NCBI GenBank assembly: GCA_028704945.1
Contig: JAQWEL010000003.1
Span: 72,037-136,036, forward strand
DNA length: 64,000 nucleotides
Reading direction: 5' to 3'
Source of the DNA: Patescibacteria group bacterium
GTDB lineage: Bacteria > Patescibacteriota > Patescibacteriia > Patescibacteriales > Patescibacteriaceae
The position numbers and the translations under genes were made by a program. Below are positions 1 to 9,343 of this stretch, in pieces. The notes under the pieces are model-generated. The model was not told the DNA's origin, did not search any database, and saw only the letters and a list, made by a program, of their open reading frames with translations. Positions within the stretch are counted from its first letter, which is position 1, and each line of letters starts with the position of its first letter.

Positions 1-609
1 GATACTGAAAGCGGCTTAGTTACTTTTGAAACTCCCGGTGACAAAACGGAAAGGCGAGTAACTGTTGATGGCGGCAGATATAATCAATTTACTTTTGTTT
101 CCAAGTCTGGCAGGTTTGCTGACATCGGCTTAGGTAAAAATATCGAATTAATTAATGTCAAAGTTGTTAAGCGTGAAGGCCTGCAAGAAGAAGGCTCCTA
201 TTATATATTGGCAATCGACAATGACGCCAACAAAGAAGATAAATATCTTAAAAAAGGAGCTGACAAAGACTCAAATAAAAAAACCGTTCAAGGTGATAGT
301 TATAATAAGATGGATACGGATTGTGGTGGTTATTTAAATGCCAAATTACCAGGACTATCTCGGCCAGCTAATTACAATAACTATCCCGGCGGTTTCTATT
401 CCTTAAGTTGTTGCGATGTTTATAATTTCGATCCGGCTTTATTCAAAATTTTAATTCGAGTTAATGCTGATGGAACAGCCGCTATCGGTTTTGACAGAGC
501 TACTAACAGAAATCAAAGCACAGTCGTTATTGGTTTAACAGAATTCCAAAAATATTGCACCTCCATTCAATTGAAGACTAAGTACAGCAGTTCACTGCAA
601 GCGCCGTAA
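1..609 (+). CDS. C-terminal part of an unknown, probably surface, protein
   Basis: The frame is open from the first base, so the N-terminus lies outside the window and 202 codons are visible. I recognise no family. The visible part has no membrane segment, is rich in Asn, Lys, Tyr and Gly, and carries four cysteines including a CC pair near residue 139. Composition and the nearby surface-polysaccharide genes make an exported or pilin-associated protein plausible, but that is inference. A good terminator follows the TAA stop. Confidence 0.6.
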   Translation, partial: DTESGLVTFETPGDKTERRVTVDGGRYNQFTFVSKSGRFADIGLGKNIELINVKVVKREGLQEEGSYYILAIDNDANKEDKYLKKGADKDSNKKTVQGDSYNKMDTDCGGYLNAKLPGLSRPANYNNYPGGFYSLSCCDVYNFDPALFKILIRVNADGTAAIGFDRATNRNQSTVVIGLTEFQKYCTSIQLKTKYSSSLQAP

Positions 610-636
610 AAGAGCAAATATTGTTTCACTTAATAT

Positions 637-669
637 AGCGTTTGACCTAAAAAATCAAGCGCTTTTTTA
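637..669 (+). terminator. Rho-independent terminator
   Basis: Arms AGCGTTTGA (637-645) and TCAAGCGCT (655-663) pair over nine positions with one G-U, followed directly by a run of six T. It ends the partial gene at 1-609. Confidence 0.8.
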
Positions 670-710
670 TTAAGAAATGCTTTTTAATTTGTTTTTTATA
701 AAGAGCTTTT

Positions 711-817
711 GTTTTAGAATATTTATAATAATATATCGGCAACTATTTTCGTGTCATATCTAAAGATGCGGACACGAAAATTTTAATGCCTCTCTATTAT
801 TATAAATATTCTAAAAC
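711..817. repeat. Nested inverted-repeat element, copy A
   Basis: A perfect 23-bp outer inverted repeat (711-733 with 795-817) encloses a second perfect 11-bp inverted repeat (745-755 with 771-781). The left spacer is 734-744, the right spacer 782-794 and the central loop 756-770. The fold is a hairpin on top of a hairpin. There is no T-run, no ORF and no transposase. A second copy with the same layout but different stem sequences lies at 10510-10609. Function unknown. Confidence 0.75.
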
Positions 818-826
818 TATACTTGT

Positions 827-883
827 ATTGTCATTCCGAACGAAACGATCCGCCGGCTGACGGAGAAATGAGGAATCGCTTTT
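827..883. repeat. Dispersed intergenic repeat of the GTCATTCCGAACG...GAGGAATC type
   Basis: The stretch begins TTGTCATTCCGAACGAAAC and ends ATGAGGAATCGC. In reverse it reads as the peptide-like RNDN string often mis-annotated as small proteins. A GC-rich block with arms TCCG (849-852) and CGGA (861-864) interrupts the middle and looks like a secondary palindromic insertion. I know this as a common kind of dispersed repeat in CPR and other bacterial genomes. No second copy was noticed in this window. Confidence 0.5.
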
Positions 884-897
884 AATACAGAAAGTAT

Positions 898-937
898 AAA
901 AACAAGCTGCAGTCTTTGCAGCTTGTTTTTGTTTTTT
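898..937 (+). terminator. Rho-independent terminator-like hairpin
   Basis: Perfect 14-bp arms AAAAACAAGCTGCA (898-911) and TGCAGCTTGTTTTT (917-930) around a 5-nt loop, followed by GTTTTTT. It lies just upstream of the glycan operon promoter and insulates it from the repeats to the left. The upstream A-run means it could work in both directions. Confidence 0.8.
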
Positions 938-943
938 ATCGCT

Positions 944-972
944 TTGACGGCAACTTAAAAATGAGTTAAAAT
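944..972 (+). promoter_or_regulatory. Promoter of the first glycan operon
   Basis: TTGACG (944-949), a 17-bp spacer, then TAAAAT (967-972). The expected transcription start near 979 leaves only about five bases before the ATG at 984, so the first mRNA would be nearly leaderless. Confidence 0.6.
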
Positions 973-983
973 ATAAGTAAATT

Positions 984-2414
984 ATGAGCTTACTGATAAG
1001 CAAGAATAAGGCTTTTTCCTCAACTCAGGTCGCGGCTATTTTTAGCATTGGCCTGTTTAGTGTTTTGATGCTATTTATTTTTGCTTTTGGCTTTAATTTG
1101 TGGTTTTTTATTTTGGCGGCTATTGCAGGTTTGATTGTTTCTATAATTTGGCCGGCTGCCGGATTGACTTCAATCATTGTTTTAACTTTGATTTTCGCTA
1201 AACAGTTCACTTTACAGCCGATTATTATCGGTCAATCAGTTTATAAGTTTTACCCGATTGATGTCTTGTTGATAGGCACTTATATTGGTATTTTTTTTAG
1301 ATTATTAAAAAAACAAATAAAATGGCAGCTAAATAAGGCTGATATCTTGTTAGCACTATTTATTATCGCCACTTTTATTTATTTTTTGTTAAGTGTCAGT
1401 GTTTGGGGCGGGCAATTTAATTTAGCTTTCAGTTCTTTTAAGAATTATACTTTTTATCCTTTGTTATTTTATACCTTTTATTTGGTTTTTGATTATAAGT
1501 ATAAATTTGATAATTTTAGAAACTTTTGTTTTTTTGCAGTATTGCCGATTATCGGTTTTTTTGCGTATGGACTTATTAATGGACAAGGTTTATGGACGGA
1601 AATTACTCCGCTTTCAACCGAAGGTTCAAGATTTTTAGATTTTGACCATGCTTTTTATTTGTCTTTAGCTATCTTGGCTGGTTTAGCTGTTCAATTTTTT
1701 TCCAAAAAAGATAATCGCGTTTGGTTTTGGCTTACCCCGATTTATATTTTTGGCGTAATTGGTTCAATGATGCGGCATTTATGGATTGCCGGCATCATCG
1801 CGGGCATTTATCTTTTTTTAGCCAGTTATCCAAACAATAGCCGTTCAATAAAAAAACTATTAACTGGATATTTATTGATTTTTTTGTCAGGTATCTTTAC
1901 TGTTTTTTTGATTGTTAATTTATTTCCCAAAGCTTCTTTTAGTGAAAAAATAATCAACGAACAAAATAATATTATCCAAAGAGCTTATTCTCTTTCAGAT
2001 TCCAATGACTCAAGCATTGCCTGGCGTAATTTCGTCTGGTCAAGCGTTTGGAAAGAGGGTAGTGACCGCTTATTTTTTGGGCTTGGTTTTGGACAAAAAG
2101 TTTTTATCGAGATGCCGGGTTATTTAGACTATGTTGAAGTCCGCAATATGCATAATTCTTTTTTGGCAATCCTGATGCAAATGGGCGTTATTCCTTTTGC
2201 TATCTTGGCTTTGTTTATCGGCAATATTTTTATAAATTTGAAAAAAGTTAAAGATATTGCGGTTAAATATTATTTTAAAGCAGCGATTATTTTTTGTTTG
2301 ATAGCTTTTATGTTTCAGCCCTATCTGGAAGCTAATTTTTTCAATATTTTCTTTTGGGCAATTTTAGGCTTATCAAGACGTTTCTATGAAGGTTTTGCAA
2401 ATCAACAAATTTAA
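984..2414 (+). CDS. O-antigen ligase/polymerase-like membrane protein (Wzy/WaaL type)
   Basis: A 476-residue protein made almost wholly of hydrophobic helices (about a dozen), with one long hydrophilic loop around residues 330-400. That loop, and the segment NMHNSFLAILMQMG after it, match the O-antigen ligase/polymerase family, which joins lipid-linked glycan repeat units to each other or to an acceptor on the outer face of the membrane. It is the first gene of an operon with two glycosyltransferases. The next gene starts 29 bases before this stop, so translation is coupled. There is no Shine-Dalgarno before the ATG. Whether it is ligase or polymerase cannot be told from sequence alone. Confidence 0.8.
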   Translation: MSLLISKNKAFSSTQVAAIFSIGLFSVLMLFIFAFGFNLWFFILAAIAGLIVSIIWPAAGLTSIIVLTLIFAKQFTLQPIIIGQSVYKFYPIDVLLIGTYIGIFFRLLKKQIKWQLNKADILLALFIIATFIYFLLSVSVWGGQFNLAFSSFKNYTFYPLLFYTFYLVFDYKYKFDNFRNFCFFAVLPIIGFFAYGLINGQGLWTEITPLSTEGSRFLDFDHAFYLSLAILAGLAVQFFSKKDNRVWFWLTPIYIFGVIGSMMRHLWIAGIIAGIYLFLASYPNNSRSIKKLLTGYLLIFLSGIFTVFLIVNLFPKASFSEKIINEQNNIIQRAYSLSDSNDSSIAWRNFVWSSVWKEGSDRLFFGLGFGQKVFIEMPGYLDYVEVRNMHNSFLAILMQMGVIPFAILALFIGNIFINLKKVKDIAVKYYFKAAIIFCLIAFMFQPYLEANFFNIFFWAILGLSRRFYEGFANQQI

Positions 2415-3639
2415 TTATCTTAAAGGAGGGGCAGACAGCTACTTCATCGAACTTTCCAAATTATTAGAGAAAGGCGGTCTTAGTGTTGCTAAATTCGCTA
2501 TGGACAGTAAAGAAAATATGCCAAGCGATTGGGATGATTATTTCGTCAGCCACATTGATGTCCGTTCCCATAAAGCTGTTGAACAATTACGCTCAGCCGG
2601 CCGAGCTATTTGGAGTTTTGAAGCAGCGAAAAAAATAGATCATTTGGTTTGCAATTTTAAGCCTGATATCGCCCATGTCCATAATATTTATCATCAGATT
2701 TCCCCATCTATTTTACCGATTTTGACTAAGCACAATATCCCAACCATCATGCATCTGCATGATTGGAAATTGTTGAGTCCAGATTATAAAATGTTCTCTA
2801 GGGGTAAAATAGACACGTCCGGTGCCGATGCTTATTGGCGTTCAGCTGTAAATAGGTCGGTTAAAGGGTCTTTTACCAAGAGTTTTTTGGCGGCAACAGA
2901 AATGTATTGGCATCATAAAATATTAAAGGTCTATGAGAAAAACATCAGCCTTTATGTCGCTCCGTCCGAATTTGCCAAAAAGACTTTTGTTGAATTTGGC
3001 TTTAAGGCTGATCAAATTAAAGTTATCAAACCTTTTATCAATGCTTTTGATTATCGACCTAATTTTCGTCCTGGCAAATATGTTTTGTTTTTTGGGCGCT
3101 TAGAACCGGAAAAAGGTGTTGATCTTTTGATCAAGGCTTTCGCTCGCTTAAGGAATAAAAGTTACAAGCTGCTGATTGTTGGTTCTGGCTCTGACTATTA
3201 TGATTTAAAAAAACTTGTTCGTATGCTTAATTTAAAAGACAGGGTAGAGTTTGTCGGCCCTAAGCATGGCGATGATCTCAAGAGAATTATTAGCGAAGCT
3301 TATTTAGTGGTTGTGCCCTCGGTTTGGTTGGAAATTTTCGGTTTAGTCAATTTAGAGGCTGGTGTGTTAGGTAAACCGGTTTTGGCGGCCGATGTTGGCG
3401 GTATTCCCGAGGCTATTAAAAATAATCAAACCGGTTTATTATTCAAGCACGGTTCAATTGAGGATTTAGCCACTAAGCTTGATTGGTGTTTAAATTCACC
3501 TAAAACAATGGCGGAAATGGGAGAGGAGGCCAGGAATTTTGTGGCCAATAATTTTCGCCCCAAAGACCATCTCCATCAAATAATTTCTCTTTATAATTCC
3601 GTAATTGAAAAGAATAAATATGGCCAAAAAAATATTTAA
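2386..3639 (+). CDS. GT4-family glycosyltransferase
   Basis: 417 residues with the two Rossmann domains of GT-B enzymes. The N-terminal acceptor domain begins MKVLQINKFNYLKGGADSYF, a typical glycine-rich loop. The C-terminal domain carries GRLEPEKGVDLLIKAF and the donor-binding stretch EIFGLVNLEAGVLGKPV with the paired glutamates of GT4 retaining enzymes. It should transfer a sugar from a nucleotide donor to a growing lipid-linked glycan on the cytoplasmic face. Donor and acceptor are not predictable. The start overlaps the upstream ligase-like gene by 29 bases. Confidence 0.88.
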   Translation: MKVLQINKFNYLKGGADSYFIELSKLLEKGGLSVAKFAMDSKENMPSDWDDYFVSHIDVRSHKAVEQLRSAGRAIWSFEAAKKIDHLVCNFKPDIAHVHNIYHQISPSILPILTKHNIPTIMHLHDWKLLSPDYKMFSRGKIDTSGADAYWRSAVNRSVKGSFTKSFLAATEMYWHHKILKVYEKNISLYVAPSEFAKKTFVEFGFKADQIKVIKPFINAFDYRPNFRPGKYVLFFGRLEPEKGVDLLIKAFARLRNKSYKLLIVGSGSDYYDLKKLVRMLNLKDRVEFVGPKHGDDLKRIISEAYLVVVPSVWLEIFGLVNLEAGVLGKPVLAADVGGIPEAIKNNQTGLLFKHGSIEDLATKLDWCLNSPKTMAEMGEEARNFVANNFRPKDHLHQIISLYNSVIEKNKYGQKNI

Positions 3640-4795
3640 AATAGGTATTGATGCTAGATTCTATGGCCCCTTAGGTAAGGGGTTAGGGCGTTATACTCAA
3701 GAAGTGGTTGATAATATTTTAAGATTGGACACCCAGAACGATTATGTTATTTTTTTGAATAAAGAAAATTTTTCTTATTTTAAAACTGATAACAAAAGAG
3801 TTAAAAAAGTTTTAGCTGATGTTCGTTGGTATACTTTTCGCGAACAGATAGTAATGCCTTGGCTTATTTTTAAAGAAAAAATAGATTTAATGCATTATCC
3901 GCATTTTAATGTCCCAATCTTTGCTTGGACTAAATTTATTGTTACTATCCATGATTTAATATTATTCCGTTATCCAACTGCTCGAGCCACGACGCTAAGC
4001 CCTTTGGTTTATAAATTAAAGAATTTAGCTTATCGGTTCGTTATTAATATTGCTGTTAAAAAATCACTAAAAGTCATAGCTGTCTCAAAATTTACCAAGC
4101 AAGATATTTTGTCAGAATTTAATATACCGGCCCATAAGATTATTGTTATCTATGAAGGAGTGACTAATTTTGACAAAAAAATTACAAAAGATATCAGCAA
4201 CTTAGATTGGCGTGAAAAATACGGCATCGTTAACAAATTCTTTTTATATGTTGGCAATGCTTATCCGCATAAGAATTTAGAACAGCTTTTGAAGACTTTC
4301 GCTAAGTTTAGTGCCAAAGAAAAAGATATCCAATTAGTTTTAGTTGGTAAAAAGGATTATTTTTATAATCGTCTGAAGGAACAAGCTATAAAATTAAAAT
4401 TATGGGAAGACGATTTATCTGCTTCCAATAAAGTTGTTTTTCCAGGCTATGTGCCTGACGCCGAGTTAAATTTTTTGTATACCGATGCTTTGGCTTATAT
4501 TTTTCCATCGCTTTATGAAGGTTTTGGTTTGCCACCCTTAGAAGCGATGGCTAAAGGTTGCCCAGTGATATCATCCGATAAAAGTTCTATGCCGGAAGTG
4601 TTGGAATCGGCCGCTTTATATTTTAATCCGGAAAGTTCAGCTGAAATTTTGAAAGCGATGGAAGAAATAAAAAATAATAGCGCCTTAAGACAGGCGCAAA
4701 TTGACTTAGGTTTTAAGCAAGCCGAAAAGTTTGACTGGCAAAAATGTGCGTTAGAAACCTATAAAGTTTATTCGCAGTATGTGGACAATAAATAA
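3620..4795 (+). CDS. GT4-family glycosyltransferase (mannosyltransferase-like)
   Basis: I place the start at the ATG at 3620 (MAKKIFKIGIDARF) rather than an in-frame TTG 15 bases earlier, because the conserved N-terminal strand of these enzymes begins there. It overlaps the previous gene by 20 bases. GT-B fold: GKGLGRYTQEV in the N-domain, then VGNAYPHKNLEQLL and the donor motif PSLYEGFGLPPLEAMAKGCP with both conserved glutamates. The IDAR..GxGRY start resembles WbaZ-like mannosyltransferases, but the sugar is uncertain. 391 residues. Confidence 0.87.
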   Translation: MAKKIFKIGIDARFYGPLGKGLGRYTQEVVDNILRLDTQNDYVIFLNKENFSYFKTDNKRVKKVLADVRWYTFREQIVMPWLIFKEKIDLMHYPHFNVPIFAWTKFIVTIHDLILFRYPTARATTLSPLVYKLKNLAYRFVINIAVKKSLKVIAVSKFTKQDILSEFNIPAHKIIVIYEGVTNFDKKITKDISNLDWREKYGIVNKFFLYVGNAYPHKNLEQLLKTFAKFSAKEKDIQLVLVGKKDYFYNRLKEQAIKLKLWEDDLSASNKVVFPGYVPDAELNFLYTDALAYIFPSLYEGFGLPPLEAMAKGCPVISSDKSSMPEVLESAALYFNPESSAEILKAMEEIKNNSALRQAQIDLGFKQAEKFDWQKCALETYKVYSQYVDNK

Positions 4796-7208
4796 ACAAT
4801 TTAATCGGCGTAAAAAAAATCAATCAAGCTTGATAAAATTTTTTATTGCTTTAGGCTACAATGAAATACGGATTATTAAAAAAGTTTGTCAGCCGTTGAT
4901 TAATTTTTTTATTACAATCGGCCAATTGTCTGAAAGAATTCTGACTGGATTTTGGCGCGTAATCGTTTTTACTATATTGTTGCCAGTCAATACTTTCCGT
5001 TTTTCGGTTCATATCGTTGAAATAACTTTTTTTAGGATAACAAAAGGCGTTAATAAAATAAGCAGTCATACTAAAAAGTCAGCTCAGGCCGCAGCTAAAA
5101 ACACTGGCAAGAAGTTGACTTATTGGCAGAAGCTTTTGGATTTTAAATTTAAGACGACTATTCTTCAGACCAAAAGAATTATTAAAGATAATAAAGATAA
5201 TTTATCAGCTGTTAAACTAAAACCGCAAAAATCATTGTTGCGTCCAGCGCTTTCTTTTGCTTTGCTTTTGATCATCTTGTTTTCGCCAGTTATCGGCTAT
5301 AGGAATTATCGTTTTTTTGTATCTTTAAAAGACAAGATCATTAGTCATGCCAATATCGCTTTAGCCGAAGCTTTTGATGCTAAAAGTTCTATCGAAAATC
5401 AGCAATTTGAGTCAGCTGGCAATAAATTTAACAAGGCTGGACAAAATTTACTTTCAGTTGAACAAAATTTAAGCGAGGTTAATGGTTTTATTTTTAAGAT
5501 AGCCAGCTTGATGCCAAACGAAAAAATGAAATTAGCTGGCGAGAGTCAAAACTTGGTCGAGTTAGGACAGTTAGGAGTCGCTATGGCTTCTGACATTAGT
5601 TTAGCAATAGATAATCTTTTTAGCCAAACAAAACCTAATCTAACCAGCCGTTTACGCGGATTTTTACCGCCAGCCGAAGAAGCTGCTAATAAGGCCGAAA
5701 AAATAGAAAAAATAATTTTGACGCTTAACGAAAAATCAATTCCAGCTGAATATCGAGAACAATTTAAAGTCTTGAAAGACAAGATACATTTTATTTCTTC
5801 AAGTATGAATGAGTTGACTGATTTAGCCGAGAAATTAGAAATATTTTTAGGTGGCCAAACAGACAAGCGTTATTTGATGGTTTTTCAAAATAATACTGAA
5901 ATGAGGGGGTCGGGCGGATTTATGGGAAGCTTCGCAGTAGTTGATTTTAGTAATGGCGCTATCAAATCAATCAAGACGCCTGGCGGTGGAACTTATGATA
6001 CTGAAGCTGGTTTAAGGCGTATTATTGCCGCACCAGAACCATTAAGGCTGCTTAATCCTTCTTGGCATCTGTGGGACGCTAATTGGTGGCCGGATTGGCC
6101 GACTAGCGCTCGTAAAATAATGTGGTTTTATGAAAAGTCAGACGGTTCCTCGGTTGATGGTGTGATTGCTATCACGCCTAATGTTATTATTGATTTGTTG
6201 AAATTAACCGGCCCGATTAATATGCCAGATTATAATGAAGTTGTCAGTGCTGATAACTTCATGGATGTCGTCCAAGCTATTGCCGAGCAAAAAACAGGCA
6301 AGACAGATACGCCAAAGAAAATTATTGGCGATCTGACTAATATTTTAATTGATAAATTGACCAAAGAATCAAATAAAGAACAATCAATTAAGCTTTTGGA
6401 TTTGATTGAAAATAATTTGACTCAAAAATATATCATTACTTATTTTAAAGATAATGATTTGCAAAAAAAGGTTATTGAAGAAGATTGGGGCGGAGCGATT
6501 AAAGAAACAAACGGAGACTACTTAATGATTGCTAATGCTAATATTGGCGGACAGAAGTCTGATAAAAAAATGTTCCAAACTGTTGAGCATGTGGCTTCAA
6601 TTGACAGAGAGGGTAATATTATCGATACGATTTACATTAAGCGCGACCATCGCGCCATCAAGGGCGAAGAATTTTGTGGCGTTTTGAATGTTAATTGGAT
6701 GAGAATTTATACTCCGCTCGGTTCTAAATTGATTGAAGCCGAAGGTTTTAAAGCGCCTGATCCGAAGTTAATAGAAAAGGTTCCGGATAATGCCGAGATT
6801 GATCCGTTAATAGTCAATGAACTTTCAGCCGAAGTTGATCCTTTAAGCGGGGTCAAGACTTATCGAGAAAACAACAAAACGGTTTTTGCCGGTTGGACGC
6901 AAGTAAATGCCGGACAAGCCTTTGATACGGTTATTAGTTATCGTTTGCCTTTTAAAGTTGAAAATATTAAAAACGATGCTAACGGTTTTGATAAGTTGCG
7001 ATCAACACTTTTAAATGAAAAACAGAACGAATTGGCTCGCTATACTTTATTAATTCAAAAACAACCAGGCAGCCAAAATGTTAGAGTTGTATCAAGATTG
7101 ATTCCGCCTGATTATTCCAGAATTTTATGGCAATATCCGAAAAAAGAAAATGGCGATTATTTCGCTCTCGACTCGGATCAGCTTTGGGCTTATTTATTAG
7201 TTAAATAG
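4779..7208 (+). CDS. DUF4012-domain membrane protein
   Basis: 809 residues. A basic N-terminal region with amphipathic or hydrophobic stretches precedes a clear membrane helix at about residues 152-172. A helical region follows (about 185-350). The DUF4012 core carries the signature QNNTEMRGSGGFMGSF near residue 370. The C-terminus is a large extracytoplasmic beta-rich domain. DUF4012 proteins are widespread in CPR and some Gram-positive genomes beside glycan genes; their function is unknown. The adjacent ligase and glycosyltransferases suggest an exported role in attaching or assembling surface polymer. The start overlaps the previous stop by 17 bases. Confidence 0.85.
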   Translation: MWTINKQFNRRKKNQSSLIKFFIALGYNEIRIIKKVCQPLINFFITIGQLSERILTGFWRVIVFTILLPVNTFRFSVHIVEITFFRITKGVNKISSHTKKSAQAAAKNTGKKLTYWQKLLDFKFKTTILQTKRIIKDNKDNLSAVKLKPQKSLLRPALSFALLLIILFSPVIGYRNYRFFVSLKDKIISHANIALAEAFDAKSSIENQQFESAGNKFNKAGQNLLSVEQNLSEVNGFIFKIASLMPNEKMKLAGESQNLVELGQLGVAMASDISLAIDNLFSQTKPNLTSRLRGFLPPAEEAANKAEKIEKIILTLNEKSIPAEYREQFKVLKDKIHFISSSMNELTDLAEKLEIFLGGQTDKRYLMVFQNNTEMRGSGGFMGSFAVVDFSNGAIKSIKTPGGGTYDTEAGLRRIIAAPEPLRLLNPSWHLWDANWWPDWPTSARKIMWFYEKSDGSSVDGVIAITPNVIIDLLKLTGPINMPDYNEVVSADNFMDVVQAIAEQKTGKTDTPKKIIGDLTNILIDKLTKESNKEQSIKLLDLIENNLTQKYIITYFKDNDLQKKVIEEDWGGAIKETNGDYLMIANANIGGQKSDKKMFQTVEHVASIDREGNIIDTIYIKRDHRAIKGEEFCGVLNVNWMRIYTPLGSKLIEAEGFKAPDPKLIEKVPDNAEIDPLIVNELSAEVDPLSGVKTYRENNKTVFAGWTQVNAGQAFDTVISYRLPFKVENIKNDANGFDKLRSTLLNEKQNELARYTLLIQKQPGSQNVRVVSRLIPPDYSRILWQYPKKENGDYFALDSDQLWAYLLVK

Positions 7209-7221
7209 TAAATATTTATAT

Positions 7222-9339
7222 ATGGCAAGAAATAAAAAAATTGAACAGATTGCTGATTTAGCCGTCTATGAGAACAAGAATAAATCAATTGAAGACGGAT
7301 TGTCTGAAATATATCAAGATGATAAAGGCCGTTCAGTCGATGTAAAACGTTTCAAGATAAAAAGACATCAGAAAAGTTTTTTATTTAAGTTGAGCAGTTT
7401 TTTTGCTATCTTGGCTATTGTGGCTGGTTTGGTTTGGATTGCTTATTATTATTTGACTTCAGGAGCTGATTTGACTGATGTTCAAGCAACTGTTGAAGCG
7501 CCAAAATCGGTTAATGCGGGTGAAGAAAATTTTATTGTTTTTCGGATAAAGAATAATGGCCGTATCGGCGCTAAAAATGTCCAAGCTAGAATTGTTTTGC
7601 CGCCTAATTTTATTTTGACTGAATCAAATGTAACTTTAGTCGGAGATTTTAAAGATACTTGGGATATTGGTCGATTAGCTAATAAGGAAACAAGAGAGTT
7701 GACTTTAAAGGGGCGTTTTTATGGTGCAGCTGGTACGACTAATTTGGTTACCGCTGACATAGCGTATCGGCCGGAAAATTTTTCTAGCGATTTCAAAAAA
7801 GCAGCGTCCGCCGAAATCGCCATCGGTAGTTCTGGCATTAATATTTTTGTAGTGAAACCAGCGAGCGTCTTAACTAATCAAAAAGAAACAATCATTATAA
7901 AATATAAAGCCAATCAAGCTTCAAAAATAGATAATTTTCGTCTGACTGTCGAACCGCAAAATCCATCCAATATAGAGTTTATTCAAAATGCTGCCCCTTT
8001 GAATAATGCTAAACAGCTTAAGCCTTGGGTTTGGCAAGTTTATAATCTCGATACGCAGGAAAGGGAAATTAGGATAGACTTTAAAATATTAGATAAAGTA
8101 GCTGACAAAGAATTATTTAAGATAAAAACTGAATATTGGTTGCCGGAAAAGCCTGAAGATTTAAAACAGATTGCCGCTACCTCAACTTCTTTGTCTGATT
8201 CGAGGTTGGGAATTATGATGCCGATGGTTACTTCTAGCAGCACCTCTAGTCTTGACGTTGTGCCCTCAGGCGATAAATATTTTTCTTTGGATGAACAAAC
8301 TTTTGAAATTGAAATAGTTAAGAATGATCTGAATATGATTATGATTTTGAATGGATCAGATAAAGATATATCAGCCGACTTCGGACAAGCTTTGCGTTAT
8401 TCGATTAATTATGAAAATAAAGGCCAATCAGCGCTTGAGGACGTAGTTATTATGGCAACGCTTGACGGTAATTTGGTTAATTGGGCTAGTCTACAGGATA
8501 AATATCGTGGCACTCTATCAGGCAACACTATTACTTGGACTAAAAGCAATTTGCCTGAATTAACCAGTATCGGTAAAGGCGAGAAGGGCGTGATTGATTT
8601 TTCGGTTAATTTGATTAATGAGAATAATTTTAAAAGCGAGTATGCTCCGCAAATGACATCGGTAGCCAAATTTCAGACTAGAAAGATTGGCGACATTTCA
8701 GCGGTTATGGGTGACATTAAGAAACGCGATGAAGTGGCGATGCAATTGGATGATCCCAACGCCTTGGTTTCCACTTCAAGTAGTAGCCCCGAGTTGAGTA
8801 TCGATTCAAATAATTTTAGCAATACCATTATTTGTAAATTAAATTCTGATTTGCGTCTTGATGAAAAGATTCGTTATTTTGATAATGATAATATTCCGGT
8901 CGGTTCCGGGCCAATACCTTTTGAAGTCGGTAAGACTACTAATTTGCGTGTCTATTGGCAACTGTCTAACACTTTGCACGATTTGAGCAATGTCCGTATA
9001 TCAGTTGATTTGCCACCTTATGTTAAGATGAGCGGTAAAGAAAGAGCTGATTTCGGCAATATTACTTACGATGTCGCCAGTAATCGAGTTGTCTGGGAAA
9101 TGAATAAATTTAGTAAATTATCCAAAGATATTAAAGCTGAATTCAATATCGCTTTGACGCCGACAGAAGATCAACGAAATCAAATTTTAATACTTTTGCC
9201 TAAGACGAAAGTAATCGCCACTGACGATGAAGTCGGAGCGCAGATGAATAAAGAAATGAAAGCCAAAACTACTAAATTAGAAGATGATGATATTATTAAG
9301 ACGGTTAATATTGATTTGAATGGAGGCTTAGTCAAGTAA
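7222..9339 (+). CDS. Large single-pass membrane protein with extracellular Ig-like/DUF11-type domains
   Basis: 705 residues. A charged cytoplasmic N-terminus of about 50 residues is followed by one membrane helix (about 52-75). Several beta-sandwich modules with DUF11/CARDB character follow, such as NAGEENFIVFRIKNNGRIG near residue 95 and repeats of the same style near 390 and 580. The start is 13 bases after the DUF4012 stop, so the two are co-expressed. No catalytic motif is visible. It is most likely a membrane-anchored surface or scaffold protein of the glycan machinery. Confidence 0.75.
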   Translation: MARNKKIEQIADLAVYENKNKSIEDGLSEIYQDDKGRSVDVKRFKIKRHQKSFLFKLSSFFAILAIVAGLVWIAYYYLTSGADLTDVQATVEAPKSVNAGEENFIVFRIKNNGRIGAKNVQARIVLPPNFILTESNVTLVGDFKDTWDIGRLANKETRELTLKGRFYGAAGTTNLVTADIAYRPENFSSDFKKAASAEIAIGSSGINIFVVKPASVLTNQKETIIIKYKANQASKIDNFRLTVEPQNPSNIEFIQNAAPLNNAKQLKPWVWQVYNLDTQEREIRIDFKILDKVADKELFKIKTEYWLPEKPEDLKQIAATSTSLSDSRLGIMMPMVTSSSTSSLDVVPSGDKYFSLDEQTFEIEIVKNDLNMIMILNGSDKDISADFGQALRYSINYENKGQSALEDVVIMATLDGNLVNWASLQDKYRGTLSGNTITWTKSNLPELTSIGKGEKGVIDFSVNLINENNFKSEYAPQMTSVAKFQTRKIGDISAVMGDIKKRDEVAMQLDDPNALVSTSSSSPELSIDSNNFSNTIICKLNSDLRLDEKIRYFDNDNIPVGSGPIPFEVGKTTNLRVYWQLSNTLHDLSNVRISVDLPPYVKMSGKERADFGNITYDVASNRVVWEMNKFSKLSKDIKAEFNIALTPTEDQRNQILILLPKTKVIATDDEVGAQMNKEMKAKTTKLEDDDIIKTVNIDLNGGLVK

Positions 9340-9343
9340 AATT

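Noticed and set aside
800-1003. 67-residue minus-strand ORF ending in the RNDN-type peptide
   Set aside because: It runs through a terminator, the dispersed repeat and the promoter of the plus-strand operon; this is a known annotation artefact of the repeat.
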